A DNA stretch of 64,000 nt. It comes from Persicaria tinctoria (lineage: Eukaryota > Streptophyta > Magnoliopsida > Caryophyllales > Polygonaceae). Below the pieces are notes generated by a model. That model had not been told where the DNA came from, searched no databases, and saw only the letters and a list, made by a program, of their open reading frames with translations. A program made the translations under genes and the position numbers. Location of the stretch: the NCBI GenBank assembly GCA_037127255.1, contig JBANSL010000009.1, forward strand, positions 19,553,475 to 19,617,474, written 5' to 3'. How positions within the stretch are numbered: the stretch's first letter is position 1; each line of letters starts with the position of its first letter. Positions 23,642 through 36,073 of the stretch are shown piece after piece.

Positions 23642-26600
23642 ATGTCTGCAATTGAGGAACCATTGTATCCAATTGCGGTTCTTATAGACGAGTTGAAAAA
23701 TGATGACATTCAACTGCGACTGAACTCTATTCGTAGGCTTTCCACTATTGCTCGTGCTCTTGGAGAAGAGCGTACCAGGAAAGAATTGATCCCTTTTCTC
23801 AGTGAGAACAATGACGACGACGACGAAGTTCTCCTTGCCATGGCTGAGGAATTGGGAATTTTTATACCATTTGTGGGAGGGCTGGAGTATGCTCATGTTT
23901 TGTTACCACCGTTGGAGTCGCTATGCACAGTTGAGGAAACCTGTGTGAGGGACAAAGCTGTTGAGTCACTGTGTAGAATTGGATCTCAGATGAGACAGAA
24001 TGAATTGGTTGACCATTTTATTCCTCTGGTCAAGGTGAGTTTGTCCTTATCTTATTTAGTTGATAATAGCACCTATTGTTATAAATAAATTCAAAAGGCA
24101 CCTGTATATCATTTTCTGTTAGTCTGTTGACAATGAAGATGTATGTTGGTAAACAGCATGCTATACTTGTTCATTTTTTTCAATCATTTTAACTTTAAAA
24201 CAGTCAGATACACTTTGCTCTAAAATGTGAGAGGAATCAGGCATTATTGTTTCTGGTAGGTTTTCTTTAAGGGATTTGTTTTCTGTATTTAATTACTCTT
24301 GGTTTATTTCAAATGGTTTGTCTAGTAAAAAAAATCATATTTATTAAAGTATATTCACATGGTTGCTCTCTTGTTGAACAATATATCATTTTTTTTTTTC
24401 TTGTAGGAAAAGCCCAACCAGGAAATTTATCAATGATTTTTTCTGTGACCAATGCATGGTTGAACTAAGCTATTTTCTGTGGCATTCTCAGAAAATTAAA
24501 ATCTTGAAAACCGATCTTTTGATCTAAAAAACCAATATTTGTAGCACCAATTAAGTCCGTAGTGCATTTAGTTCTTTTTAAGGCATATATCAAGAGAGTA
24601 TGTGAGAGGTATAATTGTAATTAATTATTCAATGCACAAATAGTCAAAGATGTGTAGATATTATTCGTTATAGGAATTCCTGAATGCTTATTCGTATGTT
24701 CCATTTCATAGTAATGGCCCTAGGTGTTTTGAGGCATTGCATATGGTTGGGTTTCTTTTTCCCCGAGTTTTATTTTTCCTGAAGATAATGATAGTAAAGC
24801 TGGATGATTTTTGGCCTTGCTTTGAAATTGCAAATGACTGATCTCATCTGGAAAGCTTCCTTATCCTACACAAGTGTTGCTTGGATGCTATAAATTTTTA
24901 TTTTTGTATTTTTTTCCCATTTATCCAGAGACTGGCAGCTGGAGAGTGGTTTACTGCTCGAGTATCTGCTTGTGGGCTGTTCCATATAGCCTACCCAACT
25001 GCCCCAGGGATCGTAAAGACAGAACTCAGGTCAATATATTCCCAGTTATGCCAAGATGACATGCCTATGGTAAGGAGATCTGCTGCTACAAATCTGGGAA
25101 AGTTTGCAGCCACAGTTGAAGCTGCTCATTTAAAGGCTGATATTATGAAGTTGTTTGAGGAGCTTACACAAGATGGTAACTAGCTCCATTCATCTAAATC
25201 GTCTCCCAGATTTTATTTTTTGCATTGTCATTGGTGGATATTTGCATCCTTGATAGCTTCATAATTGATTTATCTAGCCTCTTCACATCAGAGGGAACAG
25301 TGATTTTAGCACTAGCTATGTTTATTTAATCATGAAAACTTCAAGGAATTTATAGGGCATCACCTATGTTGCTAAGCTGATGTGTGGCTCTCCCTAATTG
25401 TTGCGTTACTTCAATTATTCACAACTCCATTGTCAGGTTGCATGATTGTACTTTTTTGGATGAATATTTATGTTCTTTCTTTTTTGATTTTTTTTTATGT
25501 TCTGATCTTAGGTTAACTCTTCTAAGGTCATTTTCTTTTCATTTCATTTCAGATCAGGATTCTGTTCGCTTATTAGCTGTTGAGGGTTGTGCTGCACTTG
25601 GAAAGCTACTGGAGCCTCAGGACTGTGTTGCACACATACTCCCTGTCATCGTCAACTTCTCTCAGGTAATTATAGTATTGGTTGCATATTGAAGTTTCAA
25701 TGATCAGTTACATATACACCTAAATTGGTGATGTTAGTAATGTGAATGCATTAAAAGTCCATGATAGTTGGTATATATGATGAATAAACTAGTGCTTAGG
25801 TGAACTCAGTAACTCCTTTTGCATAGATTAGAGTAGACTTGTCAAAATATGACCCTATACGAACATTCGAATATTTTTTGGGTTTGGACCCGGTGCTTTA
25901 GACCTCGGGACCTAAAAATGACCCGAACCCAAATGACTCAAGAATTTTATGGTCAAGACCCGATGCCCCGTTGGGTGAAAGTCGACTCGGTGCGTCAGCA
26001 TCATGTAGACGCCACACAAGTACCACGTAGACCCTACAAAGATTTGTCATGCAGTTATGTTAGGCAATCATAAGTTAAAATTTTAAATAACGAATATGTT
26101 TTATAATTATAGTATGTTTGGAGCACTAAATGTATAAAGATGATATTTTTTATGCTTAAAATATTTATATAATAATATTATTATTATAATTTGACTTATT
26201 GATATTATAATTTAATTGTAATAATATTTTTATATTCTTAAAAATTCTTTAAAAAGTTTGAGTTTTTGTCTCGGTGGGTTAAATTGAAACCGAGAGAAAC
26301 CCATTTTGACTCGACCGGTAACGACCCGTGACCGAGTTGATCTGAAACCTGCCTTAGACCCGAATGATCCGAACCTCACGATATGACCCAATTGACTGGT
26401 CGTCTAGATTAGAGTGACCATGCTTATAATGATTACTCATAGTTATTTTAGTTGCATTTAGAGCAAGTTGATATGTTTCCCTTTTTTGACCAGGACAAAT
26501 CTTGGCGTGTTCGTTATATGGTAGCTAACCAGTTGTATGACCTTTGCGAGGCTGTGGGGCCTGAGCCCACCAGGTAATTGATGGACCATTGGTTCTTTCA

Positions 26601-29600
26601 TTTATCTTGTGGGTGAATTTATCATTTTCCCACTATTATGCCCAATATTTTAGTTCAATGGTTCAGGTGAGTTCTTGTCCTAGATATCAAGGACTGCTAG
26701 GTTTGAAAGGTTTGGGGGAGAACATGTCCAGTATTGTGCTCTCATTGACATTTTTGTTTGACAAGGAGGGTGGTAAGGAACATGCCTGGCTTCCTAGTTC
26801 CTTGGGATTGATGATAACCTTGATACAATGGAAATGCATATTTTTTGCATCTGCCTTTCTTGATATGGTTCATCTTGCTAAACATGCCCAGTTACCCAGT
26901 CCCTTGGGATTGATGATAACCTTGATACAGTGGAAATGCATATTTTTTTAATCCGCCTTTCTTGATATGGTTAATTTTTCTATTCTTTTTAGTATGTCTT
27001 CTTACTAGAAGTTCTGTACTAATTCAGTTCCAAGTTCTTAAATATATACGAGAAAGCAATTCAGTTTGTGTATTTTTGCAGCATGTTTTGTCAGGTCCAA
27101 ACTTTTGCTGTTATGAGTTCTTGTCAAACATGTTTTAGCTCCCTCTAACTCTTTTCACCTTTACTTTTAGGACTGAATTGGTGCCTGCTTATGTGCGGCT
27201 GCTTCGTGACAATGAGGCTGAAGTACGTATTGCTGCTGCTGGTAAGGTGACAAAATTTTGCAAAATTTTGAATGCGGAGCTATCAATGCAGCATATCCTA
27301 CCATGTGTGAAGGTCAACTTACATCATCTGCTTTTTCCTGATGATTGATCACTGTTTTTCTCTATGAAATCATTATTAACATGTCATATATAAACTTTTT
27401 CAGGACCTTTCATCTGATTCTTCACAACATGTGCGTTCTGCTTTGGCTTCTGTCATCATGGGGATGGCTCCTGTTTTGGGGAAGGTAAAATCGTTTGATG
27501 GGTTATATGGCTTGTTGTTGCTCTCATAGTAGATGCATATTTCAGACTAAGTTATTTGATTCGCATACGATCTTAGATATATGTTATGTCTTACTATTTG
27601 AAGTTACAAGATTGTATTCTTGACATTGTAGACTGATAGTTTATTATTTTTGTGTGTGATTTTTTCAAATTTGTTTCTAAAATCTGATTTTCTTTTAAAT
27701 GCAGGATGCGACTATTGAGCAGCTGTTACCAATTTTTTTGTCTCTTCTAAAGGATGAATTTCCTGATGTACGCCTTAATATAATCAGCAAACTTGATCAA
27801 GTAAATCAGGTTTGTCTTTTCAAGAATCTTCTGTTTTATCACAAGTTTATGATGTATCAGTAATTCTTTATCTTGTAATTATCTCATCACTGTCCTAAAT
27901 TTGGGATCATGCGTATAGATCATAAAATCTGTTCTCTGTATTCGTATACAATGTGTTAAAAGGGTAAAAATGTAATGTTGGGTCAACCAATAAATTCAAA
28001 GCACATTCCAGTTTCAGGGCAGTGGCTTCCATTGCCATCAATAGTGGGAGATTGAAGAAACAGTGCGTTATTTCACTAAGAATTTCATGGCCCTCCTAAA
28101 GAATTCAAAAAATCATTTTGTGTGAAAAAAGACTTTTTCTGAGCATTTTGTTAGTAGTTTCAGTTAATTTGTTGATTCTCAGGATGTATTAGTGCATGGA
28201 ATTGGGCTAAGATGTTTCCTGAGTTGCATGATTGAATGACCAGGTCAAAGTGATTTCGTGATTTTAATTTTATTCTTCATTAAAGGAGGTGTAGCGTAAA
28301 TATTATTTTATGTCCTTCCCCTGGCACCTAAAATAATCAGTTGGGTGTCAAATGTAACTACCTTTTTTTCAGTTATTTAAAGCATTTAAAATAATATGCT
28401 TCTCTGGAGTTTTAAGTGGAGAGGAAGATACTTCTTGTGTTTCAAATGGAGAGGAAGACACGTGTCTTCAATCTATTTCACCTTGTCTGCAACGTCAAAC
28501 TCTGCTGAAACTTTTGCAGGTTATTGGAATTGATTTACTTTCACAATCTCTCTTGCCTGCTATTGTTGAGCTTGCTGAAGACAGACACTGGAGAGTACGG
28601 CTTGCAATAATAGAATACATACCATTGTTGGCAAGCCAGCTAGGAGTTGTTTTTTTTGACGATAAACTTGGTGCTCTGTGTATGCAGTGGTTGCAGGATA
28701 AGGTATATGTTGTTTCCTTTTTGTGTGAATTGCAATTTGGAAGTGATTCACTTCTGATATATAGATGCTGATTTTGTTGCTCATGTAGGTTTACTCTATT
28801 CGTGAAGCTGCTGCCAATAACTTGAAACGGCTTGCTGAGGAATTTGGTCCAGAGTGGGCAATGCAGCACATAGTACCACAGGTTTGTTTTAGTATTTTTA
28901 TGATTTAGTCCACTTAATGAAAACGTTCTTTACTTTTTCCAAGATGTGACTGCGTTACACTGGGGGCTTTGAATTGAGGTTTATTTCTGGAACTACATGA
29001 AAGTGTCTCGAACTACATGAAACTGTCTCGTTCATTCTTGTTGAAACAGAAACTATGTGATTTATTTATATTGAATTTTGTAGCTGATTTATTTCACGTC
29101 ACTGTGGCTTGTACCTGTATCTTTAGGTTTTGGAGATGATGAACAATACACATTATCTGCATCGAATGACTGTCTTACATGCGATATCTCTACTTGCCCC
29201 AGTCTTGGGTTCGGAAATTACATGTTCAAAATTGCTTCCAGTGATTACCAATGCATCAAAGGACAGGTATAGTTCATGTCTGCTGCTTGGTTCCTTCACA
29301 GACATCTAGTAAATTTTGAAACTGATTTTTTAAGCCTTCTATTGTTGCTCAGAGTCCCAAACATCAAGTTTAATGTGGCAAAAGTGTTGCAGTGTATTTC
29401 ACCTATTGTTGATCAGTCTGTAAGTTTTCAGTGTTGTCTATTGAATGCATTTTTTTTTGTGTTTTCAATTTGAATTCTCACCAATGACACAACCATATCC
29501 TGTTGACAATCCAGGTTGTGGAGAAAACAATCCGTTCTTGTTTGGTTGAGTTGAATGAAGATCCAGACATTGATGTTCGCTTCTTTGCCAACCAGGGTCT

Positions 29601-29634
29601 TCAGTCAATTGACCATGTAATGATGTCAAGCTAG
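23642..29634 (+). CDS. PP2AA: PP2A 65 kDa regulatory subunit A (scaffold), 587 aa
   Basis: The product is the HEAT-repeat scaffold that holds the catalytic C and regulatory B subunits of protein phosphatase 2A. Twelve coding exons join in frame: 23642-24034, 24929-25175, 25553-25665, 26494-26573, 27171-27312, 27404-27484, 27705-27809, 28520-28702, 28789-28881, 29127-29266, 29353-29419 and 29515-29634. They total 1764 nt, or 587 residues, the usual family length. Introns are GT-AG. Recognisable HEAT motifs include [71 protein letters not shown] and [18 protein letters not shown]. No stop or frameshift was found. Intron 3 contains a hAT-type element and intron 4 a 102 bp duplication. The convergent neighbour starts its 3' end at 30087. 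Confidence 0.97.
25834..26406. mobile_element. hAT-type element in PP2A intron 3
   Basis: The ends TAGACTTGTCAA and TTGACTGGTCGTCTA form an imperfect TIR, flanked by a perfect 8-bp duplication GATTAGAG (25826-25833, 26407-26414). The 573 bp body carries GACCCGA-type words in the same orientation near both ends (for example GACCCGGTGC, GACCCGATGCCC, AGACCCGAATG). It sits wholly inside intron 3, so splicing sites of exons 3 and 4 are untouched. Confidence 0.9.
26789..26980. repeat. 102 bp tandem duplication in PP2A intron 4
   Basis: CTTGGGATTGATGATAACC...GGAAATGCATATTTTTT and the following CTTTCTTGATATGGTT occur twice with a 102 bp offset (first CTTGGG at 26801, second at 26903). The copies are nearly identical, suggesting a recent duplication. 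It produces a spurious 120-codon ORF. Confidence 0.9.
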
Positions 29635-30086
29635 ACAATTCTAACAAGAGATTGGTGGACACTTCATAATCCTTTTCCTAATAGCTTCTGCTCGGTGTGT
29701 AGGACCAACGTTCTGCTGTTTTTTATCCTACCAATTTTAATTATCTATTGACCTTATTTTCCCCTTGAAACTTGGAATTATAGCCGTCGCTCTGTAGTGT
29801 TGGAGATATATTTATACAAGATCTCTCATTCACAGTTTGTAGTAAGGTTATTCGGTACACAGTTTGTAATATTCAATTTTTACTGTTGGATCAATGAACA
29901 AACTTACTGCTTTTTGCCTTTAAGCATTGGTCTAGCGCAGTGCGTAATGATTGATTACTCCTAAATTTCCTTGATGGAGATCAGCAAATATGATTGGGGA
30001 AATTTTCCATAGCTTAAACATATGTTAATACTTGATTTGACTTAATGATAGCGCAGTTTAAACTTTAAACTACTGATTAATAGACC
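29635..30086. other. PP2A 3' UTR and convergent intergenic gap
   Basis: This is AT-rich non-coding sequence between the PP2A stop at 29632-29634 and the stop codon of the minus-strand PLAC8 gene at 30087. The two genes are tail-to-tail about 450 bp apart, so overlapping 3' ends are possible. No polyadenylation site could be assigned with certainty on either strand. Confidence 0.7.
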
Positions 30087-30961
30087 CTAACGGGCCATTT
30101 TCGCTTGCACAGTTGGTGCAACTTCTGAAGGCCTTTTCGTCTGCAACTCCTCGTTTCCATGCCATCCTGTCCGAGATTTGAATTGAATTGGATTGGATTG
30201 GATTGAATTGCACATTAAAAGCCAGATGAAGTAGCGAAAATGACGACTGAATACCTATAGACATAACGAAACCTTGGTTGGAAAGTTGTCGATACTCTTG
30301 GCAGAGGGAGCAGGGACCGCAACAGCAGTGAAAGCAGCAGTCGGAGCAAGGCCCCTCTGCCAGTGCATACTGGCCCCTCAGTTTGGTGCGGTACGAACAC
30401 GAGTATATCCAAGGGCAACCCATCAGGCACATCATCATCATGTACAGGGATCCACTAGTTCCACATGCTTCCATTTCATCATCAAATCGTCAGTCAAGTA
30501 CTCTTTGTAATACACAAACAGATGCTGGAATGAATGTATGAATAATCACAAGATTGGTAGGTAGAGTCGGAACTTACATGTCGACCCTCTATCAACGATC
30601 TCTGCGATTCGCCCAAATGTAATGCAAGGGCACCAACATGTCAGGCAGCCTGATACACAAGACAAAATCTGATTTAAGAATGCGAGTGTGGGTGGCGATG
30701 TGTAACAGAAAAAGCACATAAACAAAACTTACAACTGGGAATGTGTTCACAGCAATCACAAAGGCCAGTAGACCAAGGCAACGGAGATGTAGAATCGGCC
30801 AAGGGCTCCACTCTTATACAGTCGGTAGTCGAGTTTCCACCCATCGGAAACGCCCCATTCCAGCAACTTGGTTGTGAGGAAACCGAAAGCGGCGGTGTCC
30901 ATTGTTCAAGAGGCTCCATTGGCTTCAGAGGAGGATGCACGGTTGGATCTTCCGAATCCAT
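30087..30961 (-). CDS. PCR: PLAC8-family protein, plant cadmium resistance-like, 197 aa
   Basis: Four exons on the minus strand join in frame: 30961-30733, 30649-30578, 30467-30255 and 30166-30087 (594 nt). The core [38 protein letters not shown], and the later cysteine-rich [20 protein letters not shown] and MSIGWHGN are hallmarks of the plant cadmium resistance/FW2.2 PLAC8 family, small membrane proteins affecting heavy-metal tolerance or cell number. The CLTCWCPC motif is the diagnostic Cys block. The first ~60 residues are a Pro/Ser-rich extension without family similarity. Which member it is, and what metal if any it acts on, cannot be told. A TATA-like TTTATAAA lies at 31014-31021. Confidence 0.93.
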
Positions 30962-31013
30962 TTGGTGATGAGATAGACTACCGGATTTGAATTATATAAC
31001 TCACCTCTGGCGG

Positions 31014-31021
31014 TTTATAAA
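31014..31021 (-). promoter_or_regulatory. Candidate TATA box of the PLAC8 gene
   Basis: The minus strand reads GTTTATAAACC about 55 bp upstream of the ATG at 30961. Spacing to the start codon would leave a short leader. A second AT-rich stretch at 30990-30997 is closer but less likely. Confidence 0.4.
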
Positions 31022-31659
31022 CGATAACTGCTTGTACAACTGATTGTTGATACACAAGTTGGGTTGGGCCACCCCAAAACTAATTTATGTGGACTCTGGC
31101 CCAATCATTAGAATTTAAATCAATCATCCAAATGGATTTTTAATATAAAAAATGGGGGAAAATATCCTAATGATAAATTGTTGATGTTTGGATGAATAAA
31201 AAAATGTAGAAAAATATTTCTAAATTAAAAAAAAAAATACTTCCTGAATTAAGAAAAATATGTCATTTTAGAAAGAAAATCTAATTAAGACAAAAAAAAT
31301 GTAATTTTAGGTATTTTGGTGTCCACTTCCCAAAATTACTCTTGTAATAATTAGAAAAAGGGTAGTTATAGCTTTAGAAGTGAAAAAATAGAGTAATAAT
31401 TAATGGTATAAGTGTATTTTTTTTTATTTCTTTAAAAGTGTGCAAATATCTAAAATGATACTCCTTCCGTTAATTAAAACATGACGCTTTAGTATTTACA
31501 CACGCTTTTTTAGGTGTTAAAAACTATATAAAATATTAATTTTTTAAATATATTTTTAAAAATAATTTCATGTTTATAACTATTAAGTATGAATTTTATA
31601 TAATTTCAAATATAGTTGATGGTTAATTGAAAAACTCAATATTTAGTGGGTGTTTTTAT
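31022..31659. other. AT-rich intergenic sequence with a Stowaway-like fragment
   Basis: No gene is visible. From about 31466 the sequence ACTCCTTCCGT..., then ACACACGCTTTTTTAGG and AAAACTATATAAAATAT, resembles the one at 52553-52720 (ACTACCTCCGT..., CACGCTTTTTTAGG, same AT-rich tail). The CTCCCTCCGT-type start is common in plant Stowaway/mariner MITEs, but a matching second end was not found, so it is likely a fragment. Confidence 0.5.
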
Positions 31660-32424
31660 TAGGGTTGACATGGTACGATAACCACAAAAAAATGGTGATT
31701 ACCACGTACCAACCACCAATTGGTGGTACTCAAATTTTCATACCACATACCAACCACAAGTCGTGGTTACCACATATATGATAACCACGACTTGTGGTTA
31801 CAATCGGTTCATTACCATGGTTACCATGCTATAATTTTGTTTGTATTTTTTTTAAACTACTTGGCTACCATCCAATAGCTATCAAATTTATCGAACGAAA
31901 AAATATGGTTACCAAAAATAATATGATTATCGCATGTTAAAAGTTAAAATAAACCAAGTTCACAACCAAAAGTACAAACCAATTCAAACAAACCAAGTTC
32001 AAAGTCTTCAAACAAACTAAGTTCAATTGTTCAAACATTCAAAATGCTCCTGCAAGTTCAAACAAAACAAGTTCAAAGTCTTCAAACATTCAAAATGTTC
32101 CCACTGTTTCCATGTTTCTAGTAGAAATAGTAAAAAAGACCAATTTAGGTCAAAATCAAAACACAAAATACAAAGTAAAGTCTTAAAATTTAAAACATAA
32201 AACTTAAAGGTAATAATAATAATAATTAAATAATTTTTAAATTTTTAAAAAATACATATATACTCCGTAACCATGGTAACCGTGGTATTCAGATTTCATT
32301 ACCATTATCGTACCACCTTCACGTGGTTACCATCACGATGGTTACCGCCATGTTCACAAGTGTGGTTACCAACATAGTCGGTTTGTGGTTGGTATGGTAA
32401 TTTCCGTACCATTTGCCGGCTCTA
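31660..32424. mobile_element. hAT-type element upstream of the GDT1-like gene
   Basis: The ends TAGGGTTGACATGGTACG and CGTACCATTTGCCGGCTCTA are imperfect inverted repeats, flanked by a perfect 8-bp duplication GTTTTTAT (31652-31659, 32425-32432). The body is dominated by GGTTACCA/TGGTAACC words near both ends and an A-rich centre. It ends 231 bp before the ATG at 32656, so it may contribute to that gene's promoter. Confidence 0.9.
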
Positions 32425-32655
32425 GTTTTTATTTAATATACCCAAAGTTAAAATACTGTGTGTTGCGCGCATTAATTGGAAAATATTATGTATTTATGTG
32501 GTACCAACTCCAATACAATGTAGGAATATTTTAATCCTGATAACTGGTATATCAGGGGCAGCTTATATCCGAGGAAGCTAAAATTGTTTATGAAGATGTG
32601 CAATTGACTTGACAGTAGTTTCGATTTGATCTTCATTCATACAATTTAATCGAAG

Positions 32656-34405
32656 ATGGCCTCCTCGCTTCTTCAGGTCTTTCTTTTATATGTATATATA
32701 TGTGTTTGATACTGTGATTAGTACTTGTAATCTTAATGACAGTGTTGTTTCTTTCTTCTCCTTTGGTGTACTGTTGTATTGCTTCTGCTGGAATGAATGA
32801 TCCATGGCCGGAGTAGGGATTCAGCAAGTCACTTGTGATGAATATCTTGTCGGAGATTGGTGATCGTACTTTCTGTGCTGCTGCTGTTAGTTTTAACTCT
32901 TCCCTGAAGTCCAAGCAAACCTTCTGTGATTTCTATTACTTCCATATTCACATATATGTCAATGTGACACTCCAAAGTTACTTTCTTATTAGATCTTGGC
33001 AATGAGAAATCCTCGGAGGACAGTTTTCGCAGGCTGCCTGTCATCCTCAATTGTAAGGGAGATTTCGCGCCTCCATACATATAATCCTGCCTGCAGTATC
33101 AATCATTCACTCGTCGTCTCAAAGATTAAACTCATTTAACCTGTGTTGATTGTATTGTAGGTGATGACAACTCTCTCCGCACTCCTCGGCTGGGTGGCTC
33201 CTAATCTTGTAAATCTCAAACTCGGCTTCTGTATACCGAGCTTTAGCTATATATGAATAATCTGTACTAACTCCAAGTTTCACAGATCCCTCGGAAATGG
33301 ACTCATCACATCACAACTTTGCTGTTCCTTGTCTTTGGCCTTTGGTCTTTGTGGGAAGGCTTTAATGAAGAAGAAGAGTAACCACTTCTTCTCTCAAAAC
33401 CTTGGTTGTTTTCGTGTCGCAAACTTCATCTCATTTATGGTTATTCTCAATTAACAGGGACGGAGAGGAACTGGAACAAGTCGAGAAGGAATTGGTTGGC
33501 TCTCAGCTTCTTCTTGCCCCATCTTATCTGCACCATTTTCTTATACATTTATTTAAATTTATTTATTTTTGTGGTGTTAGGAAGCTGATTCGAAGAAGAG
33601 GAAGAAGGTAAGCAAAACTTCTCCATGGCTTCAGAAACCGAGACCTTTAAGAACAAGTGTAGTAAGATGGGAAACGTCGTTGTGTTTTAGGGTGATGATG
33701 ATAGTCTGAAGAAGGAAACTCGGCCATTTCTCGCAAAGTTCTTCTCACCCGTCTTTCTAAAGGTTTTGCTTCAGCTCTCTTTGATGCCCCAATGGATCAT
33801 TTCTGGTCACACAAACAGCATCTTGAATCGGAAAAATCCTTCTTGTGCAGGCATTTTCCATCACTTTTTTCGGAGAATGGGGTGATAAGAGCCAGGTATG
33901 TTGTATCATCTAAGAACTAGGAGACGTTTTATTCCGCTATTCATCTAATAACGCCATTGTGGAGCTCGTAATCCTGCTAAATTTCAGATTGCTACGATTG
34001 GTCTGGCTGCTGATGTGGATGCACTGAGTGTGGTACTCGGAGGAATAACGTATAGTGCCTTACAAGCCTAGTACGTGCATTCTGGCTGAACTTGTTGATC
34101 CCCGTCTAATTTAAAGGCTTTCGTGCGTTTCCTCAGGGGGCAAGCTTTGTGCATTCTGGCTGCTGTCTTGGGTGGGAAAAGCTTGGCATCCAAGATATCA
34201 GAGAAAATGGTAATGATTCTTCCATACATGACTTCAAAAGCTCTTTAGTTTCAGGATCGCTGTCATACAATACAATACATCAAGTTGGAAACATTTGCTG
34301 TTGGATTATACAGTTTTCTGCATATTTTGTTTGCAGGTGGCCTACGCCAGTGGCATTGTTTTCATCATTTTCGGGATCCAATCTTTCATTTCAGGCGTCG
34401 AATGA
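32656..34405 (+). CDS. GDT1-like (UPF0016) cation/proton exchanger, 224 aa
   Basis: Twelve small exons join in frame: 32656-32676, 32817-32885, 32993-33052, 33161-33208, 33286-33377, 33458-33494, 33581-33607, 33691-33762, 33851-33895, 33988-34049, 34137-34209 and 34337-34405 (675 nt). The product has both signature motifs of the family, SEIGDRTFCAAA in the first half and FFGEWGDKSQ in the second, separated by a charged loop (KKRKK, DDDSLKKE). Hydrophobic segments fit the six- to seven-span fold of Golgi or plasma-membrane Mn/Ca transporters. It begins MASSLLQGFSKSL, like short GDT1-like members without a plastid peptide. Some donors are weak (GTTGGC, GTTTTG). Exons 8-12 and the 3' flank are duplicated at 40289-41012. 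Confidence 0.93.
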
Positions 34406-35743
34406 GCCCTAGATTCTTCAAATTGCTCATATTGGAGGGAGGATATGCACCAATCTAGAATAGATCCTCTTTCCCATAGCTTTATTGATTCACCAAGTAG
34501 TTTTGTCTTGGCTGTCATTGTTACTGCTTTCCTTGCACTAGTTTCAGTCACTGTACTGAAGCCTGAAGGTGTTTAAACTCATTTACCAGATTTTAAGCAT
34601 CAAATTATTACATTCCCCATTGCGAACTCGTAGCATCAAAGGATCAAACAGACCAGTTCGAGTCAGGTAGCATAAGATTTCCTAGCTTGGAACCTGGATA
34701 TAAAACTTAATTATATACACAAGGAATATGCAATAACCAAACAAGTCATCTTCTTGTGCTATTTCTGAGAATGTACGTACAGAGGTAGACATAGGCACAT
34801 GATGTATGTAGATTTCCGACAGGGGAAGGGATTTGTTTTAGCACCAACTACTTGCAGGTTCAATGCTACTTAAAAGGCCATTACCTCTCAACTGCGTGCA
34901 GTGGTCTTCAGCATCTGCCTGAGTGCAGATGATCACCACTGCCAGTCCGTTGTGGTGTGCCTCTTGCATGATGTTGACTGCATTGTCAATGGTCATTCTG
35001 GGTATGACCTTCCAGGATTGTATATAGACACAGTATCAAACGTTATTCACCTAAGATCAAACTCAGACTCGCGGCCTGGAGTGGTTTTCTGTATAACAGG
35101 CTTTTCTTTTGACACGGTACGTAGTTGAATGACACTCTACAAAGTTTTTGCTTTTCTTTTGACATACAGAACATATGGCATTTCAATAACACAACTGCAA
35201 TAACTATAAGGAGATTGCAAACTCAGCATATAACAACTAACAAGGGACTTCCCTCACACTCACAGAGAGAGAGAGAGATAGCATTACGCAGGCCCACGTC
35301 ATCAGTATGGGAGCAGGCACGTGCCCGTTTGAATCAATGATTGGCACCGAGGCCTTTGGCCTCTACTCAGGCATCCAGGAAGCCAAGAGAGTGTAGAGGC
35401 TCTGGAATTTGGCTATTGAAGGAGATCGATCGTTTACTTTATGTATTATTAATGCATTAAAAGGGACTTGGTCGTGTTCTTGGGAGATAGAGATTCTTGG
35501 GAGATAGAGATGATCATCTCATACAATCTAAAGCACTCAAAATAAGCAAAATTTGCACATTCACGCACTTGAATAATAATTCAATTAGGCGATTGACTCA
35601 TTACATTTATAAGAGCAAATTTATTTGCTTGCCAATCAACTACCGTGGATGAGTCCTCCCGCATAAAAAAGACAACCACAAACATCTTTTTTTTTTTTTT
35701 TGAAGCTTTTAGCTTTAAGATTCTAGGAAATTATGTTCTACTT
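33680..35743. repeat. Segmental duplication, copy A
   Basis: The segment from just before GDT1 exon 8 through the ClpS remnant to about 35743 (ending GGAAATTATGTTCTA) is matched, in the same orientation, by 40276-41466 plus 49896-50707. Coding parts differ by only a few percent. Each copy has private indels: copy A carries about 130 bp at 34715-34860 that copy B lacks, and the stretches 35140-35345 and 50100-50268 do not match. Confidence 0.92.
34838..35109 (-). pseudogene. CLPS1: ClpS adaptor remnant, copy A
   Basis: On the minus strand, about 35109-35051 encodes KEKPVIQ, TTPGRESEFDLR, and 35009-34838 encodes KVIPRMTIDNAVNIM, QEAHHNGLAVVII, QADAEDHCTQLRGNGLLSS and a stop. These are the linker and C-terminal half of plant ClpS1, the plastid adaptor that delivers substrates to the Clp protease. 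The exon that should lie between (the PPYRV...HNDN...YVV core that binds substrate N-termini) is absent, since only ~40 bp separate the two parts. The transit peptide was not found. The gene is therefore probably dead. It lies tail-to-tail with GDT1. Confidence 0.75.
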
Positions 35744-36073
35744 TCTTGATCTCATCTTCAATTCGTCTTATTGTTTGTTTTCTTTCCTTTCCCTAAATCA
35801 ACCAAACACATAAAAAGGTAACGAAGAAAGCAATTATTCCCCTCTTAAATTAACCAAACAAAATTGGAGTTTAACCCTTTTCCTTTCCTTTCCTTTCTCT
35901 TGAAATGTTTCGTACAGGTTGCAACCATAATGAGCTACAGAATAAGATTCAAGCAATAAATCGATTCAATATTAAAAGCAAATTAATGAAAGAAACTCAG
36001 TTCAAAACTGTAGTTTCAGATACAAATCTCCTCATAGTCATATCCATCCGTTTTGTACTATGCCAGCAGGTAC
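35110..36073. other. Non-coding gap between ClpS remnant and wall-protein gene
   Basis: Part of this belongs to duplication copy A (to about 35743). It includes a GA repeat at 35265-35280, a T tract at 35689-35700 and CCTTT repeats near 35885. No gene is seen; the plus-strand ORF that starts at 35905 only reads the antisense of the wall-protein repeats. Confidence 0.7.
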
